From NCBI RefSeq assembly GCF_009696275.1, contig NZ_VUMI01000008.1, forward strand, positions 84,667 to 148,666: a stretch of 64,000 nucleotides of DNA, in the 5' to 3' direction. Made by a program: the position numbers and the translations under genes. The notes below the pieces were generated by a model. It worked only from the letters and a program-made list of their open reading frames with translations, ran no database searches and was not told where the DNA came from. Positions 27,206 through 36,633 of this stretch are shown here, one piece after another. Numbering within the stretch: position 1 is the first letter of the stretch; every line of letters begins with the position of its first letter. This DNA comes from Eisenbergiella porci. GTDB taxonomy: Bacteria; Bacillota; Clostridia; Lachnospirales; Lachnospiraceae.

Positions 27206-27275
27206 TAAAAATAGCTGGTTTCGTAACTTTTTTAAAAATTACAATACCAGCAGTCAAAACAAAAATATGCTATAC

Positions 27276-27310
27276 AAAAAATCGTCCGGGCATTCATTCA
27301 TACCCGGACG
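27276..27310 (-). terminator. Terminator after the PHP-UvrD gene
   Basis: On the minus strand CGTCCGGG and CCCGGACG pair across 12 nt, followed by ATTTTTTG. Confidence 0.93.
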
Positions 27311-27327
27311 GCAACTTATCCTATAAT

Positions 27328-30300
27328 CTATACCATAAAATCAAACAAGCTTAATTGCACCGCTTCCTCAACAGGCTTCTCCTTCTTCGCCTGCTCCCTC
27401 TGCGAAAACTTATCGGGGATTTCCCCAAGAAACATGGAAGGCTCCCCGGAAAAGGTGAGTATTAATTCCTCCCTGGCCCGCGTCATGCCAACATAAAGAA
27501 GCCTTCTTTCCTCCTGCACATCACCCGAAGCCGTCCCCAGCTCCAGCGGTAACAACCCTTTTCGGATCCCATAAATAAACACGGCGGGAAATTCCATCCC
27601 CTTTGAACCATGCAGGGTCATAAGTGTAACGGCGTCCGCCGGGAACCTGCGGCTTCCGCTTCTCCTGATGTCACCCTCAGCGCCCAAGGAAAGTGTTTCC
27701 AGGAAATGCTCCATCTCAGGATATAGAACCGCAGCGTTCACAAGCTTCTCCATTTCGCCGCTTTCCTCCAGCTTTCTGTCCTTTATCCAGTTTTCCAGAA
27801 GCTTTTCCGTCCTGTCCTTATGTATTCTCCTTTTATATTTGGAAATAAGAAGCGTCAGCTGTTCCTCTGCCGTCTTTTCCTCCGGCGGCCAGAGAAGCCT
27901 GAGACACAACTGCCCCGCAGCCTCATCCTCCGGGTGAAGGACATATTGGAAAAAGTAAAGCGTACCCCGGACATTTTTTTCAAGCAGGAAATCCTCCCTG
28001 CCTGCAACCACGTAAGGGATGCCCTCCTGCCGAAGGCATTTTTCCAGAAACTGTGCCTGTCTGTGCGTGCGGTAAAGCACTGCGATATCGGAAAAACTGC
28101 GCACCCTTCTTTGCTCACCGCTATGATTTTCCTCCACATCCAGCATATCTATTCCGCCAATCAGGCGGTTAATTTCCTTTGCCGTAAAAATTGCTTCCCC
28201 CATCTCCCCGGAGGCCTCCACCACACGGACCAGAGCGTCCTCCTTGGCCAAAGCATGCATCCTTCTTTTTTCCCCGTCATTATGAGAAATAAGGGACAAC
28301 GCACTCTCCAGAACCGCCGGCGCGGATCGGTAGTTTTCCTCAAGCCTTACCGTATGTATCTGCGGATAGTCCGCCTCCAGCCTGGAAAAACAGCCGGCGT
28401 CCGATCCACGGAAGCCATATATGGACTGATCCGGATCCCCGATTACAAAAAGCTCCCAGCCGTTCCGATTCCAGGCCTTAAGCAGCTCATACTGCACCGG
28501 GTTAATATCCTGGAATTCATCCACCAGCAGATACTGAAACTGCTTCTCTGCCTCTGCGCCTGGATTTTCCCGGAATAGCCGCAGCGTTTCCAGTAAAAGG
28601 TCATCGTAATCCAACACCTTTTCCCCGGCAAGCAGTTCCTGATAAAAAGCGGCCGCCTCCGCAGTGACCTGCGCCCCGGATGCGTGGCTCCCTTCCTGCA
28701 CCACTCGGCTTTCTTCCTGCACCGCCGGACTCTCTCCCTGCGCTGCGCTGCATTTCCTGTTAGAAATTTCCCGCAGGAACCGGGAAGGGGAAAGCTTCAA
28801 AGCGTACCTGGCGATGGCTTTTTCCGCCAGTTCCTCCTGCAGTCCTTCGTCCGCCACCATAAATTCCAGACCTGACGAAGTCAGGAACCGGCTGCAGATT
28901 CCATGAAAGGTACCGATATTCATTTCGCAGGCCGCCCTTTTCCCGCCGGACAGCCGTTCCAGACGGCTGCGCATTTCCTCCGCCGCCTTATTCGTAAAAG
29001 TCACCGCCGTAATGGAGGCAGGTGCAATCCCTCTTTCCTTCAGAAGATAGGATATCCGCGAGATCAATGTCTTTGTTTTACCCGAACCGGGACCTGCAAT
29101 AACGGCAGTTACCCGATCCAGGGCGCACACCGCCTCTTCCTGACCAGGATTTAGCTTCGCCTCCTCATACAATCCGGAACTATTTTCTTTTGCATTCCCT
29201 TCCCGGGAATTGCATATTCCGGCGCCGTGTTCCTCATCATTTTTTTCTTCAGTAACAGACGTTCCCCCTTCAGGCCGGGCCGCTCTTAACACCTCCGTCT
29301 GTCTGTGGCTACGAATTTTTTCCGGAGAATCTTCGTTTCCCATGCCCTCTTCGATAAAAAAACTGAGCTGTCCCTCCAGACTGCTGATTTCCGAAGGTGT
29401 AAGAAGGCTGATAGTGCCGTATTCGCCGTCAAAGCCCGGCGTACGGTCAACCCGGCCTTCCCTCAGCCGTTTTATTCCCTCTGCAATCGGCGCCCCCGCG
29501 GCTGCCTTGATATCTTCCTCCGGAATGATACGGAGGATGTCGAATTCGGACCCCAACTTTCCCAGAAGCTTCTCATATTGTTCCAGCACCTTTTTAGAGG
29601 AAGCCGATTTTCCGGTGGATGCGGCAATTACCTCCGGCAGGGGAACCAGGCTTTCAAAAGGCCTGGCCTGAGGCAATACAAATCCCTCCTCCCGGTCTGC
29701 CAGCTGTTCCACCCTGTGCAGCACGCCAATGGTCAGCTTCTTGCCGCACACCGGACATATATTTCCATAGGAAAGCGCCTCCGCCGGGCTGATGCAGAGA
29801 CTGCATTTCCTGTGGCCGTCAAAGTGGTATTTCCCTTCCTCCGGGAAAAATTCAATGGTTCCCTGAAGGCCGTTTCCTGTGGTTATGGCATCCGCAAGCC
29901 CGGAGAAGGACAGCGGAATCTCAAAAAGATTGGCTTCCCGTCCAAGCTTTGCCGGGGAATGTGCATCCGAATTGGATATGAGCTGATAGGAATCCAGGGC
30001 GGAAATCCTCCAATTCATGGGCGGATCAGAGGAAAGCCCGGTTTCCAGCGCATGGATATAGGGCGTCATATCCTCATAACAATCCTCAATGGCATCAAAC
30101 CCGGAAAACGCACCGAACATGGAAAAATGCGGCGTCCAGATATGGGCGGGAACATATAAGGCCTCCGGAGAGGTTTCCAGCATGATTTCCAGCAAATCCC
30201 TGCAGTCCAGCCCCAGAATCGGCCGGCCGTCGGAATGGATATTCCCGATCAGCTCCAACCTGCGAGCAAGCCTGTCCGCATCCTTAAGACCTGGCAAAAG

Positions 30301-30621
30301 CAGAAGGCTGTGAACCTTCCTCACCTTATCCTTTTTCTTATATATGGAACTGATTTCCCCGGTCACCACAAAACGCGGCCTGCGATCATCCGGAGCCGCA
30401 GCGTCATGGATCCGGTACTCATCCTTCAGCGTGTACAGACCATCCTCCGCCGGCTCCAGCTTTTCCTTCAGCTCCTCCCGCCATGCCGGATGGGTGAAAT
30501 CGCCGGTCCCCACAATATCGATTCCCTTTTTCCTGGCCCATAAATCCAGGTATTCCGGCGTACAATCCCTGCTTGTAGCCCTGGAATAGCGCGAATGAAT
30601 ATGCAAATCCCCTATATACAT
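27328..30621 (-). CDS. PHP-domain endonuclease (EndoQ-like) fused to UvrD/Rep helicase
   Basis: 1097 residues from the ATG at 30621 behind AGAGGA. Residues about 1-400 form a PHP metal-dependent domain (DLHIHSRYSRATS, DIVGTGDFTH, PAHIWTPHFSMFG, LISNSDAHSP) with a zinc ribbon (CSLC...CPVCGKK), the layout of endonuclease Q. After an acidic linker, about residues 490-1097 form an SF1A helicase: motif I AGPGSGKTKTL, Ia VTFTNKAAEEM, II LLVDEFQDINP, III VIGDPDQSIYGFRGSD, IV RLEENYRS, V TLHGSKGMEFP, VI LYVGMTRARE. EndoQ cleaves 5' of deaminated bases; fusion to a 3'-5' helicase suggests coupled nicking and unwinding in repair. Both halves look intact. Confidence 0.92.
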   Translation of the reverse strand: MYIGDLHIHSRYSRATSRDCTPEYLDLWARKKGIDIVGTGDFTHPAWREELKEKLEPAEDGLYTLKDEYRIHDAAAPDDRRPRFVVTGEISSIYKKKDKVRKVHSLLLLPGLKDADRLARRLELIGNIHSDGRPILGLDCRDLLEIMLETSPEALYVPAHIWTPHFSMFGAFSGFDAIEDCYEDMTPYIHALETGLSSDPPMNWRISALDSYQLISNSDAHSPAKLGREANLFEIPLSFSGLADAITTGNGLQGTIEFFPEEGKYHFDGHRKCSLCISPAEALSYGNICPVCGKKLTIGVLHRVEQLADREEGFVLPQARPFESLVPLPEVIAASTGKSASSKKVLEQYEKLLGKLGSEFDILRIIPEEDIKAAAGAPIAEGIKRLREGRVDRTPGFDGEYGTISLLTPSEISSLEGQLSFFIEEGMGNEDSPEKIRSHRQTEVLRAARPEGGTSVTEEKNDEEHGAGICNSREGNAKENSSGLYEEAKLNPGQEEAVCALDRVTAVIAGPGSGKTKTLISRISYLLKERGIAPASITAVTFTNKAAEEMRSRLERLSGGKRAACEMNIGTFHGICSRFLTSSGLEFMVADEGLQEELAEKAIARYALKLSPSRFLREISNRKCSAAQGESPAVQEESRVVQEGSHASGAQVTAEAAAFYQELLAGEKVLDYDDLLLETLRLFRENPGAEAEKQFQYLLVDEFQDINPVQYELLKAWNRNGWELFVIGDPDQSIYGFRGSDAGCFSRLEADYPQIHTVRLEENYRSAPAVLESALSLISHNDGEKRRMHALAKEDALVRVVEASGEMGEAIFTAKEINRLIGGIDMLDVEENHSGEQRRVRSFSDIAVLYRTHRQAQFLEKCLRQEGIPYVVAGREDFLLEKNVRGTLYFFQYVLHPEDEAAGQLCLRLLWPPEEKTAEEQLTLLISKYKRRIHKDRTEKLLENWIKDRKLEESGEMEKLVNAAVLYPEMEHFLETLSLGAEGDIRRSGSRRFPADAVTLMTLHGSKGMEFPAVFIYGIRKGLLPLELGTASGDVQEERRLLYVGMTRAREELILTFSGEPSMFLGEIPDKFSQREQAKKEKPVEEAVQLSLFDFMV

Positions 30622-30718
30622 AGTTTTTCCTCTTCTGAAAATTTCTGCATGCAGAACCAAAGCGTTAAAAATAAAAAACAGCATAGGTTCCGAACCGTTA
30701 TGAAAGCATCATAAAATA

Positions 30719-31810
30719 TTATAGCTTTTCCTCTCCGCCTCCGCAAGGACACTCCTTCTCTCTGCCCATGAAATACCGCCATAATTCCAGCAGGATTACC
30801 ATGGCAAGCGGCCCCTTGATAATTCCGGAAACGCCGAACAGCTTCACGCCGGCATATACGGAAAGAAGCATAAAGATCGGATAAATCCCTGTTTTTTCGC
30901 CCATCAGCTTAGGCTCCAGGAATTCCCTCGCCCCCATGCATGCCACATAAACAACCACGCACAGCACCGCCGCGCCAATACGGCCGTTTACCAACTGCCA
31001 GAATGCCGTAGGCATCAGTACGATTCCGGTCCCGATAAAGGGCAGGGCATCCAGTAGTCCGGCCAGTATGCCAAGCGTCAGCCCATGGCCGATCCTTCCC
31101 AGCCAAAGCCCCAGGCAGCATATCACCATAATCACCAGAAGAATGACAGCCTGCGCTTTCAGGTACACCCCCACCAGGCGGATAATCCGCTCCGCAATGC
31201 CAAAAGCCTTTTCCACCGCTTCCGCGCCTTCTCCTCCGTCCTGCAGCCTTTCCACCATCCCGTCATAGTCCTTGCAGAGCAGAATCGAAGCAATGAAGCT
31301 GACTCCAAGAAATGCCGCGCAGGAAATTATTTTTTTCAGATACCACCAGGATTCCTTCACCATGTTCGGGACAAACTGTACCTGGAGGTTCTCTATAAAT
31401 ATGTCCACTTTTTCCAGGACCGCCTTCTCTACTTTAACCGCATCCACACCAAAATGCTCCTGGGCAAACAGACAGCAGTCCCCGAAAAAACACCTTATCT
31501 GCACACACATACTGTCCCAGTTATCCGCCAGTACCTTTGCCTGCCCAAAGCCGCCCTGCAATGCCGCCCAGACAATAACAACCAGCAATGCGGCAGCGGC
31601 AGCCAGAATTCCCGCAAGCAGAATTTCCTTTTTTATATGTGTTTTCCCCTGCAGCCTGTTCAGCCATGGATTGCAGAGGTAAACAATACAGAAAGACAGC
31701 AGAAAGGGCGTAATGAGCGGAAATAAATAGCGGAAGCCAAGAAATACTCCCAAACCGGATCCCGCGGCAAAAATCAGTTTTTTCGGACCTTTTTCCAACA
31801 ATTTCCCCAT
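30719..31810 (-). CDS. ytvI: AI-2E/YtvI-type permease-like membrane protein
   Basis: 363 residues from the ATG at 31810, seven bases behind AGGTGA; another ATG six bases upstream is possible. About eight hydrophobic segments in the AI-2 exporter-like superfamily pattern: an N-terminal pair (FLLSFCIVYLCNPWL), a central amphipathic region, a late GILAGLLDALPFIGTGIVLMP block and YPIFMLLSVYAGVKLFGVSG. The length and motif order fit the sporulation-associated YtvI group. The protein probably transports small molecules or ions; no substrate can be read from the sequence. Confidence 0.85.
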   Translation of the reverse strand: MGKLLEKGPKKLIFAAGSGLGVFLGFRYLFPLITPFLLSFCIVYLCNPWLNRLQGKTHIKKEILLAGILAAAAALLVVIVWAALQGGFGQAKVLADNWDSMCVQIRCFFGDCCLFAQEHFGVDAVKVEKAVLEKVDIFIENLQVQFVPNMVKESWWYLKKIISCAAFLGVSFIASILLCKDYDGMVERLQDGGEGAEAVEKAFGIAERIIRLVGVYLKAQAVILLVIMVICCLGLWLGRIGHGLTLGILAGLLDALPFIGTGIVLMPTAFWQLVNGRIGAAVLCVVVYVACMGAREFLEPKLMGEKTGIYPIFMLLSVYAGVKLFGVSGIIKGPLAMVILLELWRYFMGREKECPCGGGEEKL

Positions 31811-31924
31811 ACCCATATCACCTGTTTTCCTCAAAATTTTCACGTGATTAGTATAAGGATTTCACTCAAATCTATCCTGCTTCAGAATCAATTTGAAGCT
31901 GCCAGTTTCAACCACCGGATTTTT

Positions 31925-33664
31925 TTACTTTTCCAGCCGCCTTAAGGCGCTTTCCGCCAGTCCCATGATGATAAAAAGAAACGGCGTACAGCATACCTGC
32001 TGATAACAGAAAAAATTAGATCCCGCATAGGCCAGGATACAAAGCATTCCCGCAAGAATCAGTGGACTTTTCCGGGATGCACGGTAAAAACGCGCCACTC
32101 CCATACAAAGCATGGCAATAAAAGCCAGAAGCCCTGCAATTCCAATGCAAATGAGCAAATTTAAAAATTCATTATGCGCATTGGTAAGGATATTGGGTTT
32201 CCAGTATTGATACAATTTATCCGCATACTCCGGTATACTGTAGCTATAGGGCATAAAACAGTCCGGCCCCACGCCGAAAAGCTTTTTCCCAAAGGGAAGA
32301 GCCGCAAACAGCCCGGCCGCAGTTTTCCATATGAACCCTCTGTCGCTTCCCCATTTATTATCAAACAGAAGATACTGGTTATTCAGTGTAATCCCAAACC
32401 ATTCCTGCAAAAATCCGTTTGTATTAAAATAAATCAAAATAACCGCCAGCACAATTCCCGCCGCGGCCATGAAAATACAAACCAGGCGCAGCCGGCTTCC
32501 CCATTTTTTCCAACTTTCTTTTAACCGTGCTTCACCCCTTTTTTCCTCCAGCTGCAGCAGCGCAATATAGCAGGCCGCAACAACCAACAGAACCAGCCAG
32601 GAAATCCATCCTTGGGAAAGTGACATGGATAATGTCCCCAGCTCCAGCGCCTTATCCGCAAACCCCCACTGCAGTAAGCCAATCGCTTTAAAGGACGCGG
32701 CGCTCAAAATAATTACTTCAAGAAACCTCTCCATCTTATGGGGACTGCCGCAGGCCACGGCAAACAGCCCCAGAAACAGCAAAAACATGGACGAAAATGC
32801 ACTGTCACTGTTCTGCGTTACCAGGGTCATGAAGCCCAACACGCAGTAAATCCCCGAAATCACCCTGATTTTCCTGCTCTCTGCGGCAAAAAAGATACAA
32901 AGCCCAACCGCAAAAACCGTACATACATAGCTGGAATACCAGGTAGCCTGCCCAATCGTGGACAGAAACCATATATGGTAGGAGCTGTCAATCCCTTTAT
33001 ACATTCCCAACGGATCAATGAGGAATCTGTGCAGAATACCCAACAGAAAAGTGAGTCCTGATCCCAGAAAAAAGCCGCAGAAAATCAGTTTCCCGCCTAT
33101 CCCCGTGGTCCATAAAAAACCCGGTCCTTGTGCCCCTTTTTTCCAGGGAAACAGACGGGAAATCAGAAAATAGGAGGTTCCCATAAGCAGCTGGGTACGC
33201 AGCCCCATATTCCAGCCTCCCACGCCTTCCCATGCCTCCGAAGGAAAATCACTCAATAAATAGGAAACTGCCGAAGCCGCCATATACAGCAAAACTCCTG
33301 CGTCCAACGCAGAAATCTCCCCTTTTACTACACGCAGCCTGCTTTTCCCCAGGTTCCACACCAGTACAAGCACCGCCAGCACTGCTGCCGGAACGAGAAT
33401 CATTGTTGATACCCCTGAAAAAAAGGAATACTTATAAGCGCCTATTTCATGGTATTTATCCCCAAAGTACAACGGAAATACCGCCAGCATAAGAAACATC
33501 CAGCAGCCGGTAAGAAATTGCGCAAAATCCCTGATATTAGCTATCACCCAGCCCGCATCCCTGCTTTCCTGCCCGCTGCCGCTGCCGTCACCGTCAGCCC
33601 CTATGTGGTCTTTGGACTCTGCTCCATCGCTTATATTTTGTCCCGTCAATTGTTTTTGATCCAT
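31925..33664 (-). CDS. O-antigen ligase-like (Wzy_C) polytopic membrane protein
   Basis: 579 residues from the ATG at 33664 behind GGAGGAGCTTCC. A hydrophilic Gly/Ser/Asp-rich N-terminus (about 45 residues) is followed by about twelve membrane segments. The late loop and helix NILTNAHNEFLNLLICIGIAGL is the hallmark of the O-antigen ligase/polymerase family, where the conserved His sits in the catalytic loop. In a Gram-positive host it would act on an undecaprenyl-linked glycan, but no glycosyltransferase genes are nearby. The gene overlaps the pseudouridine synthase gene by 19 bp, so the two are co-transcribed. Confidence 0.85.
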   Translation of the reverse strand: MDQKQLTGQNISDGAESKDHIGADGDGSGSGQESRDAGWVIANIRDFAQFLTGCWMFLMLAVFPLYFGDKYHEIGAYKYSFFSGVSTMILVPAAVLAVLVLVWNLGKSRLRVVKGEISALDAGVLLYMAASAVSYLLSDFPSEAWEGVGGWNMGLRTQLLMGTSYFLISRLFPWKKGAQGPGFLWTTGIGGKLIFCGFFLGSGLTFLLGILHRFLIDPLGMYKGIDSSYHIWFLSTIGQATWYSSYVCTVFAVGLCIFFAAESRKIRVISGIYCVLGFMTLVTQNSDSAFSSMFLLFLGLFAVACGSPHKMERFLEVIILSAASFKAIGLLQWGFADKALELGTLSMSLSQGWISWLVLLVVAACYIALLQLEEKRGEARLKESWKKWGSRLRLVCIFMAAAGIVLAVILIYFNTNGFLQEWFGITLNNQYLLFDNKWGSDRGFIWKTAAGLFAALPFGKKLFGVGPDCFMPYSYSIPEYADKLYQYWKPNILTNAHNEFLNLLICIGIAGLLAFIAMLCMGVARFYRASRKSPLILAGMLCILAYAGSNFFCYQQVCCTPFLFIIMGLAESALRRLEK

Positions 33665-34482
33665 GGAAGCTCCTCCAACTGAAAATCTATCTTTTTTCCG
33701 GTTGCCGGATGATAAAAACTTAAAGAAAAGGCACAGAGACATATATTTCCATACCCTTTTTCTGCGGAATACCCCCTGCTTTCTTCCGTCCCATACCTGG
33801 CATCTCCCAAAAGCGGCAGCCCAGCGTTGGCAAACTGAACACGTATCTGATGGTGACGTCCGGTGAGAAGCCGTATCCTGACAAGCGCCTGCCTGTCCCT
33901 TTTCTCTACCACCTCATACAATAGCTCCGCTCTCCTGGCGCCTTTTGTATCTGCCTTCACCACTCTTGATGTATTTTGTCCGGCATCCCGGAGAAGATAA
34001 TCAACGAGTTTTATTTCTTTCCTCCGTATCTTATTCCCTTCCTTATAAAGACCCGGTTCCTGTACGGATTCTTGTATCTGATGTATCTGCTCTGTAGCTG
34101 TTCCATCTCTTTTCGTTCCGGTATAAACAAGGGCCATGTACCCCTTTTCCATAGAAGGTATTGCTCCTTTTCCCGGCTTTTGATTTCCGTTCTTTTTTTG
34201 TTTACCCGTCTGGTTTTTCCCGCCCTGCGGCGCTTCCCCATGAGCCGCCGCCTGCTGGCTGAGCTTAGCCGCGGCCTGAGGCGTTTTCGCAAAAACCAGG
34301 ATGCCGGATACCGGCTGATCCAGCCGGTGAACCAGTCCCAGATAGGGATTCCTGCCTCCCAGATAATTTTTCAGTTCGCTGATCATGTCCGGTTCCCCGA
34401 TCCTGCCGCTCTGCACCGCAAGCCCCGGCGGCTTGTAGCATACAAGTATATGTTGGTCTTCTGCCAGTATTTTTGATTTCAA
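33646..34482 (-). CDS. RluA-family pseudouridine synthase
   Basis: 278 residues from a TTG start behind GGAAAGGAAA. The catalytic Asp is in LVHRLDQPVSGILVFAKT. Other family marks are the N-terminal VCYKPPGLAVQSG, RKEIKLVDYLL, RIRLLTGRHHQIRVQFA and PLLGDARYG. It modifies uridines in rRNA or tRNA; the exact target (RluA/RluC/RluD subgroups) cannot be assigned. There is no S4 domain. A Lys/Gly/Gln-rich insertion (about residues 90-112, GGKNQTGKQKKNGNQKPGKG) interrupts the catalytic domain after the active site and is unusual. Confidence 0.92.
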   Translation of the reverse strand: MKSKILAEDQHILVCYKPPGLAVQSGRIGEPDMISELKNYLGGRNPYLGLVHRLDQPVSGILVFAKTPQAAAKLSQQAAAHGEAPQGGKNQTGKQKKNGNQKPGKGAIPSMEKGYMALVYTGTKRDGTATEQIHQIQESVQEPGLYKEGNKIRRKEIKLVDYLLRDAGQNTSRVVKADTKGARRAELLYEVVEKRDRQALVRIRLLTGRHHQIRVQFANAGLPLLGDARYGTEESRGYSAEKGYGNICLCAFSLSFYHPATGKKIDFQLEELPWIKNN

Positions 34483-34593
34483 TTGGTGAGATTTCCTTTC
34501 CGATTGGTTTATGGGGAATATTATAGCACGGAAAAAAGGACATGGCAGCGTATCTTTGAAAGAAAATGTTTGTTCTCTTTATTCCTATAAAAA

Positions 34594-34624
34594 TCGAAAA
34601 AATAATTTCGTATGATGATACGAG
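34594..34624 (-). terminator. Weak terminator after the Panacea antitoxin gene
   Basis: On the minus strand TCGTAT-CATC-ATACGA is followed by AATTATTTTTTCG. The stem is short, so the call is tentative. Confidence 0.4.
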
Positions 34625-34694
34625 CGCTCCCTCCTTCCCTGTGTATTCCGGCGTACCGGTTTCACATATTGGGGAGGTTGCACTCCTCACAGCC

Positions 34695-35711
34695 CTATAT
34701 TTCCTTCCGCAGCCCCAGTTTTGATTCGATATACCTATTAAGTCCCTCAACAGACTCCACACCATATTTTTCAGCCACTTTTGTAAAATATTCTTTCATC
34801 GAACTCCATGATATAATCGTATTAGAAGGTTCATCTGGATCGCAGCCCATTCTGGCTTCAATCCAGGGTGTTTCCTCATGTGTAATTGCCTCCAGTGCTT
34901 TCCCGCTGTACATCCCGAACGTACCGATCACCAGATCAATCACTCTCTTCTCTTTGTCTCCCAATTTCTTTGCTTTACCGGTCAACATGACAAACCGGTT
35001 ATCTTCAATCGGATTAAATTTAAAATCCCTGAACAGATAGTAAACACTTTCATAGACAGGGCCATGGACCCATGCCTTGCATTTTTCCGGATAAGGTAGC
35101 TCATCAAACAGGACTAAATATATAGCCTGTATATAATATAAAATTTTCTGAAGCGCCAGTGGCGTAACCTCCTGCATCTGTTGAAAAATATAGGCAATGG
35201 TTATCAGCATTTTCTCGGAAATTTTAAACAGTTCCTTCAGCTCTGCGGCAGCGCGTGATGCTTTCCTATATGCTGTTTCCCCAACCTTCTCTCTGTTTTG
35301 AATCAGTAAGTTCTCCATATATTCCGGGTCTGATAACGCCTTTCTCATGATTACGGAGTAGGCTTTTGAAGGTATCTGACCCTCTAAATATCTGGATATT
35401 GTTATTTCCCCAAACCCCAGTGCCAATGACAGCGGCGCCTTGCCAATGCGGTAAATTTCCATAAGCTTTCTTATTTCATCTATTTTTATTATGTCCTCAG
35501 CTTCTCGGTACTGAATATCCCTCTCCTGTGCATTGCGATCCATAAGTCCGGGAACGCTCAGTCTTGCGCCGCATTCCCTGCAGATGGCTGTTGTCAGCTT
35601 AAACTCGTACTCCTTTTCCCTGATCGTCTCCCTTTGTACCGTTTTTAGCAGCAAATACTCTGTTTCCTTCCTGCATTCAGTACAAAAATCCATTCTCCTT
35701 ACCTCTGTCAT
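34695..35711 (-). CDS. Putative antitoxin: MqsA-like zinc ribbon, HTH and Panacea (DUF4065) domain
   Basis: 338 residues from the ATG at 35711, spaced behind AGAGGTG. A zinc ribbon (FCTECRKETEYL...AICRECGARL) comes first. A helix-turn-helix follows (KLMEIYRIGKAPLSLALGFGEITISRYLEGQ), as in MqsA/HigA-type regulators. The C-terminal half has the SocA/Panacea signature (LALQKILYYIQAIYLVLFDE, CKAWVHGPVYESVYYLFRD, ITHEETPWIEAR). Panacea proteins neutralise diverse toxins. It lies downstream of a putative MqsR-like toxin gene in the same orientation, and the zinc ribbon and HTH suggest it represses the operon. Confidence 0.85.
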   Translation of the reverse strand: MTEVRRMDFCTECRKETEYLLLKTVQRETIREKEYEFKLTTAICRECGARLSVPGLMDRNAQERDIQYREAEDIIKIDEIRKLMEIYRIGKAPLSLALGFGEITISRYLEGQIPSKAYSVIMRKALSDPEYMENLLIQNREKVGETAYRKASRAAAELKELFKISEKMLITIAYIFQQMQEVTPLALQKILYYIQAIYLVLFDELPYPEKCKAWVHGPVYESVYYLFRDFKFNPIEDNRFVMLTGKAKKLGDKEKRVIDLVIGTFGMYSGKALEAITHEETPWIEARMGCDPDEPSNTIISWSSMKEYFTKVAEKYGVESVEGLNRYIESKLGLRKEI

Positions 35712-35840
35712 ATCCACACCTCTCTGTTTTTCAACATGCTTATATTCTGTACCATTTCTAAAAATATTGTAACTGTCCAGTACAGTGTATCTTCTTGAAT
35801 AGCGGTGCCATTCAAGAAAGATCAGATGTTCATCCGATAT

Positions 35841-35894
35841 GAATATTGGTACAAAAACAGATTTATTTATAACCCCATTTTTACACCAATATTC
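35841..35894 (-). repeat. Inverted repeat between toxin and antitoxin genes
   Basis: GAATATTGGT (35841-35850) and ACCAATATTC (35885-35894) are perfect inverted arms in the 206-bp gap between the two genes. A second hairpin, TCTTGAAT/ATTCAAGA, lies at about 35792-35816. Possible attenuation or antitoxin-specific control; there is no T-run. Confidence 0.5.
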
Positions 35895-35917
35895 CCGCCG
35901 TCCTGAGCTACCACATA

Positions 35918-36304
35918 TTATTTAAAAGCATAAACAAGCGGATATTCCTGTTTATGAAAAGAGATTACTATCACATACCTGTTAAAAAGTTTATTAAACT
36001 TAATATATAGTGACAATAACTCCTCTTCCTCCCCAAATCTCTGCAATAATCTTACTTCTTTTCCAAATACATAAAGCAATTCATGTTCAAAGCCTTCATG
36101 CTCATTATGCAGTATTTCACAAAAATCATTTACCTCCAAACTTAAAAGTATTTCTCTGCATTTCTCTTCACTGATAAGATAATCTCTGAATAATTCTGTA
36201 TTTTTCTGCCGTTTTTTATTGATTTCTATTCGATATCTGCCTGCAGAAACTGCGTCCTTTATTTCTTTTATGTATTTAATAATTTCATCATAGTTGTACT
36301 GCAT
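35918..36304 (-). CDS. Putative MqsR-like toxin
   Basis: 128 residues from the ATG at 36304 behind GGAGGGGAG. The order of motifs follows MqsR (RelE/YoeB-fold mRNA interferase): an N-terminal helix (IKYIKEIKDAVSAGRYRI), a helical CREILLSLEVNDFCEIL that parallels MqsR's MCNVIIGLSESDFYKSM, then strands LYIKF and YVIVISFH. Identity to the E. coli protein would be low, so the call rests on this pattern and on the adjacent zinc-ribbon antitoxin gene. The toxin-first order also matches mqsRA. Confidence 0.6.
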   Translation of the reverse strand: MQYNYDEIIKYIKEIKDAVSAGRYRIEINKKRQKNTELFRDYLISEEKCREILLSLEVNDFCEILHNEHEGFEHELLYVFGKEVRLLQRFGEEEELLSLYIKFNKLFNRYVIVISFHKQEYPLVYAFK

Positions 36305-36326
36305 GAATAATCTCCCCTCCATATCG

Positions 36327-36400
36327 TGATAGGATTTGAAGATTATCCTATCATCATTATAATTAAATGATGTATTTTTGTCAATATGCCATCATTTAAT
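36327..36400 (-). promoter_or_regulatory. Promoter and operator-like palindromes of the toxin-antitoxin operon
   Basis: On the minus strand TTGACA (36379-36384), 17 bp, TATAAT (36356-36361), both consensus. An 11-bp inverted repeat ATTAAATGATG/CATCATTTAAT (36362-36372 and 36390-36400) embraces the -35 box. A second repeat, GATAGGAT/ATCCTATC (about 36329-36352), lies in the start region. This is the pattern expected of antitoxin autorepression. Confidence 0.75.
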
Positions 36401-36633
36401 AAGTTTCAATTACCTCTTATGATATATTATCTTTTCTGCGCTAAAGCCCGGCGAAAAAATAATCTCATTCACACCTTTGTTTATCCTTAACCTTGGGAAA
36501 TAAAAACGAAAAAATAAAATCAGAAAAATGACTCAAGAAAGAATCAGAATTTATAAACTAATAAGTGCCAAACTTGACTTTTCCTTATGATTTTGAAAGG
36601 ATTAGCCGCCTTATTTAATATGATAAAAGTGAG

